From positions 1 through 26,715 of the forward strand of contig JAHBMJ010001736.1 in the NCBI GenBank assembly GCA_018398765.1: a stretch of DNA of 26,715 bases. Reading direction: 5' to 3'. Positions 1 to 10,698 of the stretch are shown here, one piece after another. Source of the stretch: Chromera velia (taxonomy: Eukaryota > Sar > Chromeraceae). Position numbers and translations under genes: made by a program. Position 1 is the stretch's first letter, and every line of letters begins with the position of its first letter. Below the pieces are notes generated by a model that was not told the origin of the DNA, ran no database searches, and saw only the letters and a list, made by a program, of their open reading frames with translations.

Positions 1-54
1 TGGAGACCAACAGACCCTGAGGAGGAGAAGGAGGAAAGAACCAACTGCTACCAT
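1..54 (-). CDS. 5' end of a gene running off the left edge, signal-peptide-like start
   Basis: On the minus strand an ATG at 54-52 opens 18 codons that reach the edge without a stop: MVAVGSFLLLLLRVCWSP. The run of five leucines after a short N-terminus looks like a signal-peptide core. A TGCATGC cluster lies 170-230 bases upstream, the same arrangement as at the other gene starts in this window. The opposite strand can also be read as a purine-rich C-terminus ending in TAG at about 64-66, so direction is not certain. Only 18 residues are visible and no function can be given. Confidence 0.3.
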   Translation of the reverse strand, partial: MVAVGSFLLLLLRVCWSP

Positions 55-213
55 GTAATGAGCTAGAGAGTCCAGTCAAGGACAGTCCAGTTAATCTTAT
101 GGTTCTCTATACAGGAATAAAACTGCACGACTTCTGTCCGGCTTCTGCTCTTATCTATTGAGAGTTGCTTTATCGAATCACTCGAAGTATTGCGCGAATC
201 AACTTCACAACAT

Positions 214-373
214 GGATCAATACATGCATGCTCTCCGTCATGCATGCTCTCCGTATGGATCAATACATGCATGCTCTCCGTAATGCCTCCAGCCGCGCTG
301 CCCCGATAAGCAACGCCGCGGCTCGGGACCGGCCGAGTCGGGCCGACCACTGCACGCCCGCCGCCGCCTCTCT
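214..373. promoter_or_regulatory. TGCATGC repeat cluster followed by a GC-rich block
   Basis: The 15-mer ATGCATGCTCTCCGT occurs three times, at 224-238, 240-254 and 267-281. The first and third copies share ten more bases upstream (GGATCAATAC). A GC-rich stretch follows at about 290-370. TGCATGC is a known ApiAP2 target in apicomplexans. Its place upstream of the putative minus-strand start at 54 suggests a promoter, which is inference. Confidence 0.4.
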
Positions 374-900
374 ATAAGTGGCTGATTACAGTTTTTGCAC
401 CAGCACCAGCACCTTATGCACCTTTTCTCAGCCTTACAACGCGTATAGTCCTAATATCATTGGCTATTATAGCTGTATCGCTGTATGTATACGGCAAAAC
501 CTGAAACATCAATGCCATGCCATCCTAGGCTGCATGATGCTTTCAAAGTTGCATCTAGCTTTGCATTTAGGTTTGCATAGAAGATTTTTACTAGGATTTT
601 TATTAAGAAAACCATCCAAGTCATTATAATGCAACGCAAATTAACTTACAGGTCGATCTGTAATACTACAGGAGCACCGGTACAGAAAAAACTCTCTCAG
701 GCTGGTCTAAAGCTCAGCGCACATGCAGTATGATGTAGACGGACAGTCACGGACTCGGACATAAGACAGCCCCCCACAAAATAAGAAACACCATACTGAG
801 AGAAACAATCATGTTTTGTGTGTTAAAGACTTCATTGAATCGTCTATTTGTGGCTGCTGAAGCGCAGCACTTTTGTACCGCCACTGCCAATGTACCGCCA
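374..900. other. Non-coding stretch between two minus-strand genes
   Basis: No credible coding exon is seen on either strand. It probably contains the 3' untranslated region of the phosphatase gene that ends at 901. No clear RNA gene or repeat was found. Confidence 0.4.
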
Positions 901-2108
901 CTACCAATATCGCGAATTCTGTTGCTTCCGCCGCCGCATCCACACGCATCCCATCTCGTTCGGCTGTTCTCTCTTGAGCCTCTCCCACTCCCTCAGGGCT
1001 TCCTCCCAGTCGGCCTCCTTGATGCCGTCGTTGACGACGACAGAAAACACCCCCAGAGAGCTCACAGCATCGCAGTTCTCGTACCTGCAGGTAGGTAGAG
1101 CGAGTGTGTGCATGTGTGAGTTTGTGTGCACGGGAAGAACGAGAACAGCATGCAGTGAGAACACGCGTGTGCGTGTGGATCGACGGATGCATGAACGAAC
1201 AGAATGCACGTATATGCAAGCACACATCAACAGGCAGTTCAAACCATCTCTACATGACTGTGTGCATGTGGATGGATGCTGGGGCGCCATGTGAACACAG
1301 AAGCGTCCGATCGATAGGCGAATCATCTGCGTCCATGAGGAGCAAATGTTCACACAAGACGACAACCCCTCTTTCCACTCTACTTTTGCGCAGGTTTGCT
1401 CGTGAGTATTTGTCTGGTTTACTGATACCCACTGCCTTCCAGCGTTCAGAAAGTCATTTCGTTTCTTTCTGCCCCAATCCATCTCCCTGCTGCTGCAAGC
1501 ATCATGCAATGACCGAAGAACCGGCAGCTGACCAGTCGTCAAAAAAGATCATATCCGAGTAGGACACCCCGCTCTGCCGTTGGATTTGCGAGAGATGCGC
1601 CGTTTTGGATCCTGAGTAGACCTCTCTGAAGGGAAACAGAGGGCCGATAGGGACCTCCTGACTGCCCTGTCTGCTCTTCCCCTCTTTCTGCACGGTGACA
1701 GAGAACGTGTCCAGCAGATTGTTCGCCCATCCTGTTCGAGTGGCCCTGCTGGCCGCCTGCATGAAATCACGACGCATTCCCTTTCGTCCATCGATCTGTC
1801 AAGCATTTCCTCAGTGGCAACAGAGAAGAAAAAAGAAAAACGAACAGCTGGATGGATGCCAGCTAAGGCGTACGAAATGCCGCGGAGAGCGACAAAACAG
1901 AAACGTTAGATCGCGTCGAAAACGCGCAGAAAAATTGGCTAAGAGATCCCTTTCCGGGGCCCGACCCAGCTTCTTTCCGTTTGTTGTTTGACTTCTGTCT
2001 GTGCTTACATGTATAGATTTTCTCATTGCATGTCATATGTGTCCCAAACTTCGCTTTCCAGGACAAGCTTTGGACACAAACACAGACCGCGCGCGCGCAC
2101 ACACACAT

Positions 2109-2153
<45 letters not shown>

Positions 2154-2238
2154 GAGGGAGGGAGAGAAAGAAAGAGAGAGAGAGAGACGGAGAGAGAGAA
2201 AGAGAGAGAGAGGGAGAGAGAGAGAGAGGGAAAGAGAG

Positions 2239-2286
<48 letters not shown>

Positions 2287-3257
2287 AGGGAAGGGGTAAA
2301 AGTAGAGAGAAGGTGAGGGGAGAGGGACAAGAAGAGTGACTGAGCTCGGCATACCAGAGAGGATTCTTGAAGGAGTCGTGCTCGACGGGAAAAGATTGAC
2401 TTGTACAGACAAGCACACAGGCAGACTGAGAGGGGAGCACGGAAGAAAATACGAAGCGAAAGAGACGGACCGCAGCTCTTGTGCCTTTCCACTTCGGGTC
2501 GCTCAACAGTTCCGCCAGGACCTTCTGTACACACACACAGAGAGAGAGAGCGAGCGGATGGTGTGTGTGTGTGTGTGGGGGGGGGGGNGAGGTGTGAGGG
2601 TGGTGTGAGGAATGATGAACAGAGCATTCTTCCAACTATCTGTACTGCGCCACTGATAAGGATCCCTATGCAGGTGTTGGAGGGTAGAAAGCACGCAGGA
2701 AAGGAAGGAAGAAAAGTAGGAAAAGGGAAGGAGGGAAGCAAGGGAGGAGGAGGGTGGGGAAAGGAAGCGAAGAGGAAAAGAGGCGATAGGAGGGGAAGGC
2801 ATGGAGGGGTTGCGAATCGGAAGCAAAAATGAAGGACAGAAAAAACAAGTGGCACATGGGGTATGCAGATGCAGAGAGAAGAGAGGAACGAAGCAAAGAA
2901 ATAAATTTCAGCGCTGCAGCGGACCTCCGCCCCCTTGAACAAACAAATATCACGATTTGCTTTGGGTGCGCTCCACAATTCGTACAACTCTGGCGTCCAG
3001 AGGGTGTTATCCAGATCAAACACGATCAGTCTTGGTACAGGAGACGGAGACGGCGATACAGACGAAGACCGCCCTGATGGTCCGGCTTCCAGGTGAAATC
3101 GCTTCATTCGTTTTTCTCTGTCTACGCCACCTTTTCGTGCAATGAAGAATTGAAATCTTTGAAGGAGCCTGTTCGATTCCGCTACGGCAGCGCACAGCCA
3201 AAGAAAAAAGAACAGGGCACAGCAAAGGAGACGGAAAACATTGAAGAGATCCTTCAT
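901..3257 (-). CDS. MDP-1-type HAD phosphatase with N-terminal signal-like leader (4 exons)
   Basis: Exons on the minus strand are 3257-2925, 2524-2471, 1756-1533 and 1084-901. All junctions are GT-AG and keep the frame, giving 264 residues. The core matches the magnesium-dependent phosphatase-1 family of the HAD superfamily: motif I FDLDNTLW (nucleophile Asp81), motif II in AASRAT (Ser132), motif III Lys180 in YSGSKTAHL, and motif IV FFDDW (200-204). Family members dephosphorylate small sugar-amine phosphates or phosphotyrosine; the substrate here is unknown. The usual protein starts close to motif I, but this one has about 75 extra residues: a hydrophobic stretch (about 8-26), then a basic and serine/proline-rich linker. 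That suggests ER entry, or plastid import if the host has a complex plastid. Met51 is an alternative start that would remove the leader. The gene is divergent from the HSP70-like gene. Confidence 0.82.
2092..2335. repeat. CA then GA microsatellite in the phosphatase intron
   Basis: A short CG/CA run passes into about 170 bases of mostly GA dinucleotides with GGGA and GAAA interruptions. It lies within intron 2 (1757-2470) of the phosphatase gene, so it is CT-rich on the sense strand. Long open frames across it on both strands are products of the repeat and are not genes. Confidence 0.9.
2553..2604. repeat. GT/poly-G tract with one unresolved base
   Basis: A short GT repeat runs into a G homopolymer interrupted by a single N at 2588, inside intron 1 of the phosphatase gene. 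The N is most likely a sequencing or assembly ambiguity in the homopolymer. Confidence 0.8.
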
Positions 3258-3399
3258 TTTGTTGTTCTCGATAGCCGAGACGAAGGCATATATCTTCGGA
3301 CCTTGTTACCACGGCAGGGATGGTCCAAGTTCCACTCACTCTCCGTATAAGAATCAGCAAAGGAATGCAAAGGTCCATAACGGTCCTCAATACATTGCT

Positions 3400-3610
3400 T
3401 TGATCAAAAGATGACCGTCTACGCCGGGCCGCGTCGACCCGTCACCGTCATGCAGCTGCATGCATGCGCGTGCACCATGCATGCATGGGACCGACCCGCG
3501 GCCCGCGGCCCGCGGAACCGCGCGGCCGCATGCCTCAAACACAAAGCCGGAAAAAAAATCGGCCGGAGTCATTTGTCGCTCCGTGATGCTCCGTGGTGAT
3601 CCGTGGTGTG
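3400..3610. promoter_or_regulatory. Shared divergent promoter with TGCATGC copies
   Basis: Three TGCATGC copies (3457, 3461 overlapping, and 3478) sit beside a GC-rich block (CCCGCGGCCCGCGGCCCGCG, from about 3495). Three CCGTG-type words follow (GCTCCGTGATGCTCCGTGG and ATCCGTGG, about 3580-3607). The region separates the start of the minus-strand phosphatase (3257) from the plus-strand HSP70-like gene (3878), so one regulatory block may serve both. The layout resembles the cluster at 214-373. Confidence 0.45.
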
Positions 3611-3635
3611 CCTCGCGATGGCAGACACCGTGACA

Positions 3636-3643
3636 TATATAAA
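3636..3643 (+). promoter_or_regulatory. TATA-like box upstream of the HSP70-like gene
   Basis: TATATAAA lies 235 bases before the ATG at 3878, in otherwise GC-balanced sequence. Spacing allows a 5' untranslated region of about 200 bases. No transcription start is known, so this is a candidate only. Confidence 0.3.
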
Positions 3644-3877
3644 CGTCATCAGACTCATCAGTTCGTGGTTGCCCACCGTAAAGAAAGAAGATCCCCTGCG
3701 TACGGAATCAATTCATTTGACTTGCAGCCAAGTGAGGCGTCTTGATCCGGTTTTTGCTTTCCGCTCTCTTTTGGTGTTGTTGGAGACGGCAGTGGACTGA
3801 ACACAATTGCATTTCTCTGTGTATGCGTGAAGAAGTGAGTCTCGAACGGACTGGCTGAAAGGCTGACACGGACTACA

Positions 3878-6313
3878 ATGCCGAGCTGTTGGACTTTGGG
3901 TTGCGTGCTCTTGGCGTGGCTGCCCTCCGTTGCTTTAGTGCGGCAACGGTCCCTCTTTCTTTGGAGTTTCAGACCTCCACCGTTTCCTCCCACCGCGTCT
4001 GTCTCCCGAGAGAGACGTGTGCCTTCTCTGCAGTCTGCAGACGTAGACGGAGATTTGGAACTGATTGACGACGCTCCCCCCGTCTCTTCGAGCAGAGACT
4101 GGACGAGTAAAAACATCCTCCAGGCAGGGGGGGCAGAGACTGCCAGTGCAGGAGCTGCAGAGACGGAGACGGCAGTCGAGTCGGAGGGGGTAGACGGAGA
4201 CGGAGAGGCGCAAGGGGCAGAAGAGACAACGCAGCAGCGTGAGACACAAGAGAGGGAGCCTACTGTAGTTGTGGATCCGAACGGGAACGAGCTGGTGGGA
4301 CGCTGTGTGGGCATAGACCTCGGCACAACCAATTCGGCGGTTGCCTACATGAAGGATGGGAAGCCCGTCTGTGTGAAGAACAAAATAGGAGAAACGTCAG
4401 TCAGTTGATTAGACAGTCAGTCGGCCAGTCGGCCAGTCAGCCAGGTAATTGGTTAGTTAGTCAGTCAGCCACTTAGTTCATTGGGCAGTCAGTCACACAG
4501 TCAGCCTGCTTGTCTGCCGCCCTGCCCTCCTCCCTGTGAGTCAAGCGAGCAAGGAGAGAAGGATCAGGAGGACCGAAAGGAGCATTATGTGGTCGGTCTA
4601 TCCCTCTCACCTGTGACCCTACAATCTGTCTGCCCGGTACGCTCTAAGATTAGCTTATGTTTTCCTCACAGCACTCTTCCCCCGTCTCTCCCCCCGTCTT
4701 CGCGTTGTACTGCAGCACGACCCCCTCTGTGGTGTCGATTCGCCCCGACGGCTCTGTGGTTATCGGCCGGAAGGCCCTCTACCTGAAGGTCTGTCTGTCT
4801 GTCTACCGGTTTCTCTCTCTCCCTCCCTCTGTGCAAAGCAATCTCCTGACTTGTTGGGCTCGTCCCTAGCGAGACAGCTCAGGAGCAAGTTCGCTGGAAG
4901 GACTGGAGCCATTGTAATGATTTGTTTGGCTTTTTAGGGGAAAAGACGGAAACAGAGGCGAAGAGGCGGACCTGGCTCTGGGGAGATTGCTTTGCACAGA
5001 GGGAGTGAGTGAGTGAGGGAGGGAGGGAGAGAGAGAGAGTCCTCATGCAACATTCAAATAAGAAAGGACTTGCAAAGTAACAGAGAGAAACAGAGCGGAG
5101 GCTCTCTCCCCCTCTGAGTGTGTGTTCGTCTGTCTGCACATGCTTATCCACGCGTGTGTCCCTTCACGCCCTTGAAGGTTTACTTTTTTGTTGTGTCATC
5201 ACTTTTCGTGTAAACCCGGGGATCTATCAAGCATGAGAAGAGAGAGCCAACCAACCCGCCCTCCACCACGTTCGTTCGAATGCCTTCCTTCAGGCTGTCG
5301 ATCCCTCGAACACCTTCTGCCACACGAAGAGAGTGGTGGGACGGACGAAGTCAGAGATCCGCAAGCAGGGCGTGAAGCCAGCCGCCATGGGCATCGACCC
5401 CCACATGGAAGATGTGCACTTCCACTCACCTGCCGCGAACAAACTGTTTAAACCAGAGGAGCTACTCGCCATGGTTGGTTGATCAGAAGTTTAGGAATGT
5501 GTCGCTGTAAATGTTCATGGACTAGATGTGTTGTCTATGAAGGGAAGCGCAGACTTTTATGGGCTCCGAGGTGGTCCTTGTTCTTTCCCACTTGTTCCTG
5601 ATTTTTCGTACAGCGTAGATCAAAAGAAGCAAGCGGTGTGTGTGAATTTCCGGTTGCTGTATCTTTTGACTGTCTTCGTCTTTCTATTCCACCCCTCCCC
5701 CCCTCTTCTGGTAACGGCTCTCTCACTGCTCCCTCGGTGCAGATCCTGAGGCAGCTTTTGATTGACGCCAAGAAAGAACTGGGGGAGGCTGTTAGCCGTG
5801 CAGTTGTGTGTGTGCCTGCTTATTTCCGTCCGGAGATGAACAAGGCCATCCGTAACGCAGCAATGCTTGCTGGGCTCTCAAGGGTGAAGATCATGAAGGA
5901 GCCTGAGGCAGCTGCCATGGCGTACGGCCTGGACAAGACGGAACGGGTGAGTTTTGGGTAGAGGTTCTTTTGTGGTTTCTCTCACTTGCTTTTGAGCCTG
6001 CATACTGTGGCCGTATTTTGCTTTCCGTTTGGACAGCTGCACAAAGAGGGTGTGTGCTTTCGTACTTCATACGATGCAGCGCCAGACTGTTGTTTCTCTT
6101 GTGGATAAATTGCACAGTCTTTACCTCAATGTGTTCTCAGTTTACTCTCTCTCTGTCTCTCTCTCTCGCTTTCTGCAGACCGAGCACGTTCTTGTGTTCG
6201 ATCTTGGGGGCGGCACGTTGGATGTGTCTGTTTTGGAGATTGAGGGCGGCATGGTGACTGTGCAGGGAACTTACGGAGACAATACTCTGGGAGGTCAGCC
6301 TCGTTGTCTCTCC

Positions 6314-6347
<34 letters not shown>

Positions 6348-6872
6348 TCTTTCTTGGTCCTTGCGTTTGTCTGTCTGCTTGCAGCGCCGGCGCGCGTGTC
6401 TGTCTGTCTGCCTGCAGCGTCTGCGCGCGCGTCTGTCATTCAGTCTGTCTGTCTCATTATGTGAAGAAAAGGGAGAAAAGTATAGTCTGTCTGTCTGTCT
6501 GATTGTCTGTCTGTCTGCCCACGAACCTGCCGGAGTGCCTGTCGGTCGGTGTGTCTGAACTCAGTGACTGCAAAATGGATGAGAAGCCGTTTCACAGATA
6601 TGCGAAAAATGTGTATGCATGTGCAGGCAACGACTTTGACAAGAAGATTGTCGATTGGATGAGCACGAATTTTGTTCGTGAGCTTCGGGAGAAAGTGAAG
6701 AAACAGGGCAATCAGCCGTCAAGAAAAGGCCTTCCGACAGACAGCACCGACCCAAGACAGGACCCTGTGGCCTACAGGAGAATGATGGATGCGGCAGAAC
6801 AGGCACGGTCGGTTTCTTTGTTCGGCTCTTTCTTTCTTTCTTTCTTTCTTTCTCTCTCTTTCTTTTTCTTTC

Positions 6873-6904
<32 letters not shown>

Positions 6905-7014
6905 TCCCTTTCTTTCTTTCTTTCTTTCTTTCCCTTTCTTTCTTTCCCTTTCTTTCTTGCCTTCCTTCCTTCTTTCTTTCTTTCTTTCTTTCTTTCTTTT
7001 TCTCTCTTTCTTTC

Positions 7015-7046
<32 letters not shown>

Positions 7047-7062
7047 TTTCTCTCTTTCTTTC

Positions 7063-7093
<31 letters not shown>

Positions 7094-9224
7094 CTTTTTC
7101 TGTTGGTTTGTTCAGTGAGAAGGAAAGAGAAGAGAAGTCAAACAAATAAAGTCAGTTTGTCTGTCTGCCATATTACCTTTTTTCGTTGTCTTTCTCTGTC
7201 TCTTTCTCTTTCTGTCTCTATTGAAAGGTGTAAAAACTCGCGCTCCAAGATGTTTTCCTTCCTTTCTGCTCGTTGCAGAATTGCCCTGAGTAACTCGACG
7301 CGAGTAGAGATTTTCATCCCCGAGTTGATGTGGAGACGGGACCTCAAGATTGAGTTGACGAGAGGAAAGATGGAGTCCCTCTGCCAGGACCTCATACAGA
7401 GAGTCGCAGAGCCTGTCAGAATGGTCAGGCAGAAGGCTCTTTGTCTGTCTAACCATGAAGAAAGTCTCTTCGCTTTTCAATTGAGAGGAGAAGAGTAGGT
7501 AGACCAACAGAGCAAAGCAGTTACCGGAAGGGCACAAAGGGGATGATGAACAACAAAGGACGCGATCTGCATTGAAAACTTCTTTTGTGTGTGCGAATAC
7601 GCGTTTTTCTCTTGTTGGTTGTTGCTGAATCTCCGGCGGTGCATCATTTTCTCTTTTCAACCCTTTCTCTTCCCTCCCCGCTTTCTCTTTTTTGCTTCCT
7701 TCCTTCCAGGCCTGCCTTCTCGCAGGTGTCAACCTGGCAGGCGACACAGGCAGACTGCAGATCGCACAGCAAATTGGACAGGCGGAGAGAGAGGCAAAGG
7801 GGCGCAGAGAGAGAGATGCACAGGCTAGGGCCATGGCAGGTGAGTTGTTCGGTCGGTCGGTCGGTCAGCATGTGGAAGGGTTGCAGGGGGAAATGGAAAG
7901 AGGGAATGAGATGTGGATAGAGAGGAAACAGACGGGATGGAGACCAAACAAGTCAAGTTTTCGACCCTTTACCCAGCGCCATTCAAGGGCATGGACCAAG
8001 CGAACAGCCAGACAGTTTTGCCTTGCATTTTCCGTCGCTGTATGGGTTTCTGGTGTCTTCCCCAGTTTCGTCGCCGTCCACTGCACGCCCACCCGCCCTC
8101 TTGTGTGCGTGCGTATGCATCCATCTTTGCGTGCGCTGAAATATTTGGAACTTCAGGAAAAGAAGAAGAAGGCGAGGCTGAGGGCTCCGACACGTATAAG
8201 GGTCTGAAGAGTGAAAGGCCGAAGGAGTGGAAAGCGATTCTCCGGGGAGCAAAGAGTGATGCGAGGGTAGGTTCTCAAGTCTTTTTTTTCGTTTTTTTGT
8301 TTGACTGTGTATCGCATTAAGACATGAAAGGTTTTGCCTCCTGTACGAATCTTTTCTCTTTCTTGTACAAGGGACTCTCTGCCTGTTTTCCTCTCCCCCC
8401 TTGAAAGATTCTCTGTCGTTTCTCATGCTTGGTCTCTCGGTGTTTTTCTCGTTTTCTCCCTCTTTGTGTTCCTCCCTGTCAGCCTGCTTGCATACATGTA
8501 TACCCGGTGGGAAGGGTTTCACGCCCCTTTTTATGCATCTGTCTGCCTCCCTTTCGTCTGTCCTGCAGGAGCTGAAGAGGCTGCGTGCACTCGACAAAGA
8601 CTCGACGAAAGCATCCAAGCAACCGATGCCCAGGTTGGAGGAGTGGCCAATTATGGAGAACGAAATCAGCTCTGTGGTGATGGTGGGGGGGGCCTCGAGG
8701 ATGCCCTGTATGATCCGGCTGTTGCGCGTGCTGACGGGAGTAGAGCCGAAACACCACATCGACCCTGACGAGGCCGTCGCTCTGGGTGCGGCCATTCAGG
8801 TGAGGGGGCCAGCTGGGCTTGGTAGGATAGGGGAGGATGACACTTCGTCACAAACAAACAAGCCCAGAGGGAGGGAAGGAGGGAGACAGATGGGCCAGAA
8901 TAGATCAAAAACAACCAATGCGTTCTGCTGTTACCTGTAAGGATGTCCTCGCTTCTATCTGTCTGCCAGGCAGTGCGTCTTTTTAAATGCATGTAGGCCT
9001 GCCTTTCTGTTCTGTGTGGGGTGTGTGTGAGATGCCGTTGCATTTGCCTTCGTTTATTTGTCTCTTCCTTTCATTTAGTCTTGCACAGCAGCTTATTTCC
9101 ACCGCTTTTCATAATTTCGTGGCTTTTTTTCAATCCTCCTTTAATTCTGCAACGGACACGCAGGGAGCGAATCTGGACGGCGAGACTCTCCCGACAACCG
9201 TCATTTCGTCTTTCCAGGTCCGTT

Positions 9225-9261
<37 letters not shown>

Positions 9262-10216
9262 GGAAATTGCCCTCCTTCTTCTTTCATCCTCGCTCCTCTC
9301 TGCACATGCACACTTTCTTACTCGCTCTCCTCCTCCTACAGTCTCTTGCCGGGGGTTGTCCTTGGCGTCGGCTTGGCCAGAAACGACGCCAGGTGACGCC
9401 TGGCAGGTCTGGGTTGGCGTCTCGTCATTTTCTCATAGCAGTGCCTTCGCAACTGGAGGGAGCTCTCATTTCCTTCCACCTCTCCCTCTCTTCTCTCTCT
9501 CTCTCTCTCTCTCTCGATCTGTCTGTGTGCAGCGGGCTGTTCTGACTGCGTTCTCAGCTGAGCGTGCTGCCCAGGCCAACGAGGCCGAGCGCAAGGCTGC
9601 GGTGTTGGGGAGTCTGAGGGAGGATCCCGAATTCCTTGCATGGGAGGCAGAGAACGGACAGGTGGACCTGGACGAAGTGGACTTGGAGGACTTGGAGGCA
9701 GACGGGGAGGAGGCAGAGGCAGAGGAAGAGGAAGAAGAGGAAGAGGAAGGGGAGATGTTGAGAGGGTCATGGAGGCTGGCAGGGGGCGTCTCTGAAGACG
9801 AGGAGTTCAGTGAAGAGTGGGAGGAAGAGGAGGAGGAGAAGAATGAAGAGGATGAAGAGGAAGAGGAAGAGGAGGGCAGAGAATCCTCTGGGGGAAGAGA
9901 AAAGACTCGACCCCACTCTGCTGCCCTGAAGACAGAGTCGATCGACGACCCTGTCAGCAGTGAGTCTCGTCACCTTCAAGTTGAAGAATCGTCTCGTCAA
10001 CCCAGGGAGCGTCCAGCCCGTCTTGTCTTCTCTCGTGGTCGTCCTGTCAAGAAGAGCCCCGATGCGACGACACAGAGGAATCAGAGTGAGCAGCTCCAAA
10101 GTCGGCATAAGATCTTGGATGGAGTTGTTGACGATGTCTCCACAGGAATGCATTCGGATCGGGGGGGTGATAGAGATCCTTCAGAACTTGCACGTCGGCC
10201 GTCTCAAACCGCCTGA
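3878..10216 (+). CDS. HSP70-family ATPase with leader, lacking a substrate-binding domain (12 exons)
   Basis: Exons: 3878-4395, 4716-4788, 5294-5473, 5743-5946, 6179-6293, 6627-6807, 7279-7423, 7710-7839, 8157-8266, 8569-8799, 9164-9217 and 9533-10216. All introns are GT-AG and in frame, giving 874 residues. Visible parts: signal-peptide-like start (about 1-22), basic then acidic linker (to about 140), phosphate-1 motif GIDLGTTNS (about 145), VPAYF (exon 4), phosphate-2 motif [11 protein letters not shown] (about 331), LGGNDFD (across exons 5-6) and adenosine motif [10 protein letters not shown] (about 589-598). After the ATPase domain ends ([13 protein letters not shown], about 629) there is no beta-sandwich or lid; a charged tail with long Glu runs follows instead. 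Leader plus ATPase domain only recalls STCH/HSPA13, an ER-associated HSP70 relative. About 100 residues (about 485-583) are inserted before the VMVGG strand. Location could be ER or plastid. A further in-frame 51-base exon at 9342-9392 is possible. Confidence 0.85.
4396..4510. repeat. CAGT-rich tandem sequence in the first HSP70-like intron
   Basis: The start of intron 1 is built of imperfect CAGT/GGCCAGT/TTAG tetramers directly after the GT donor. It is a degenerate microsatellite with no coding content. Confidence 0.6.
6826..7100. repeat. CTTT microsatellite, about 275 bases, in intron 6 of the HSP70-like gene
   Basis: The stretch is almost entirely TTTC/CTTT tetramers with occasional CTCT, CCCT and TTCC variants. 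It starts about 18 bases after the donor at 6808. Open frames of up to about 330 codons that cross it (Ser/Phe/Leu or Lys/Glu/Arg only) come from the repeat. Such arrays usually vary in length between strains. Confidence 0.95.
9709..9885 (+). repeat. GAG/GAA codon-rich tract encoding the acidic tail of the HSP70-like protein
   Basis: Within the last exon, two GAG/GAA runs encode Glu stretches separated by a short segment (about residues 706-760). They form the acidic part of the C-terminal tail that replaces the substrate-binding domain. The tract stays in frame, as expected for coding sequence. Confidence 0.75.
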
Positions 10217-10698
10217 GATAGCTTAAGACGAATTTGCGTGAAGGTTGCCCGTGATTGGTCAGGAAGCCATATGGTGATGATCGTAGTTTCCATGTACGTG
10301 TCAGTAGCGAGCTTATAATCATTATGCTGATTTGTTTCAAACTGTCAATTAAGAGCTTAAACGCAGAATGTGGTGTTGAATACACTGCAGGGAAACTCGA
10401 AATAGACCTGTTGATCTTATCTGAGCGTACACTAAAGCCTATAGCCCTACCTTTAAGTCTATTCACCGTATAATTCACGTCTAGGTTCATGTTGTTTTCT
10501 ATTATTGTTACGACGTTGTACTTCTAGCATATATTCTGTATACATATTTTTTGAAGTAATATGATTTATACTACTATATAGGATTAGATTTCTGAATTCT
10601 GATTCATATTAAAATTACCGTTTATTTGAAAACAGAATCGTTTAACAGACAGACTAGCCTTGGAGTCTCTCTTGGCTAAAAAGAGCTTTGGGCTACTT
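10217..10698. other. AT-rich spacer after the HSP70-like gene
   Basis: Probably the 3' untranslated region followed by intergenic DNA. Composition shifts sharply from GC-balanced coding sequence to AT-rich sequence after about 10300. No exon, RNA gene or clear repeat is seen. Confidence 0.5.

Noticed and set aside
1-66. Plus-strand C-terminus reading ending in TAG
   Set aside because: Purine-rich and too short to judge; the minus-strand signal-peptide reading with an upstream TGCATGC cluster fits the window pattern better, though neither is proven.
214-281. Short repeats with spacers as a possible CRISPR array
   Set aside because: Only three 15-base copies with irregular gaps in a eukaryotic sequence; a promoter motif cluster explains them better.
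1988-2826. Overlapping long frames on both strands (Glu/Arg-rich or Ser/Leu-rich)
   Set aside because: They are translations of the GA/CT microsatellite and flanking simple sequence inside phosphatase introns.
6503-7498. Open frame of 331 codons on the plus strand
   Set aside because: It contains true exons 6 and 7 of the HSP70-like gene but reads through the CTTT intron between them; exon 7 is not in the same splice context, and Phe/Leu/Ser runs are not protein-like.
9342-9392. Possible extra 51-base exon of the HSP70-like gene
   Set aside because: Splice sites and phase fit, but the encoded peptide ([17 protein letters not shown]) matches no HSP70 segment, so it was left out of the main model and noted as optional.
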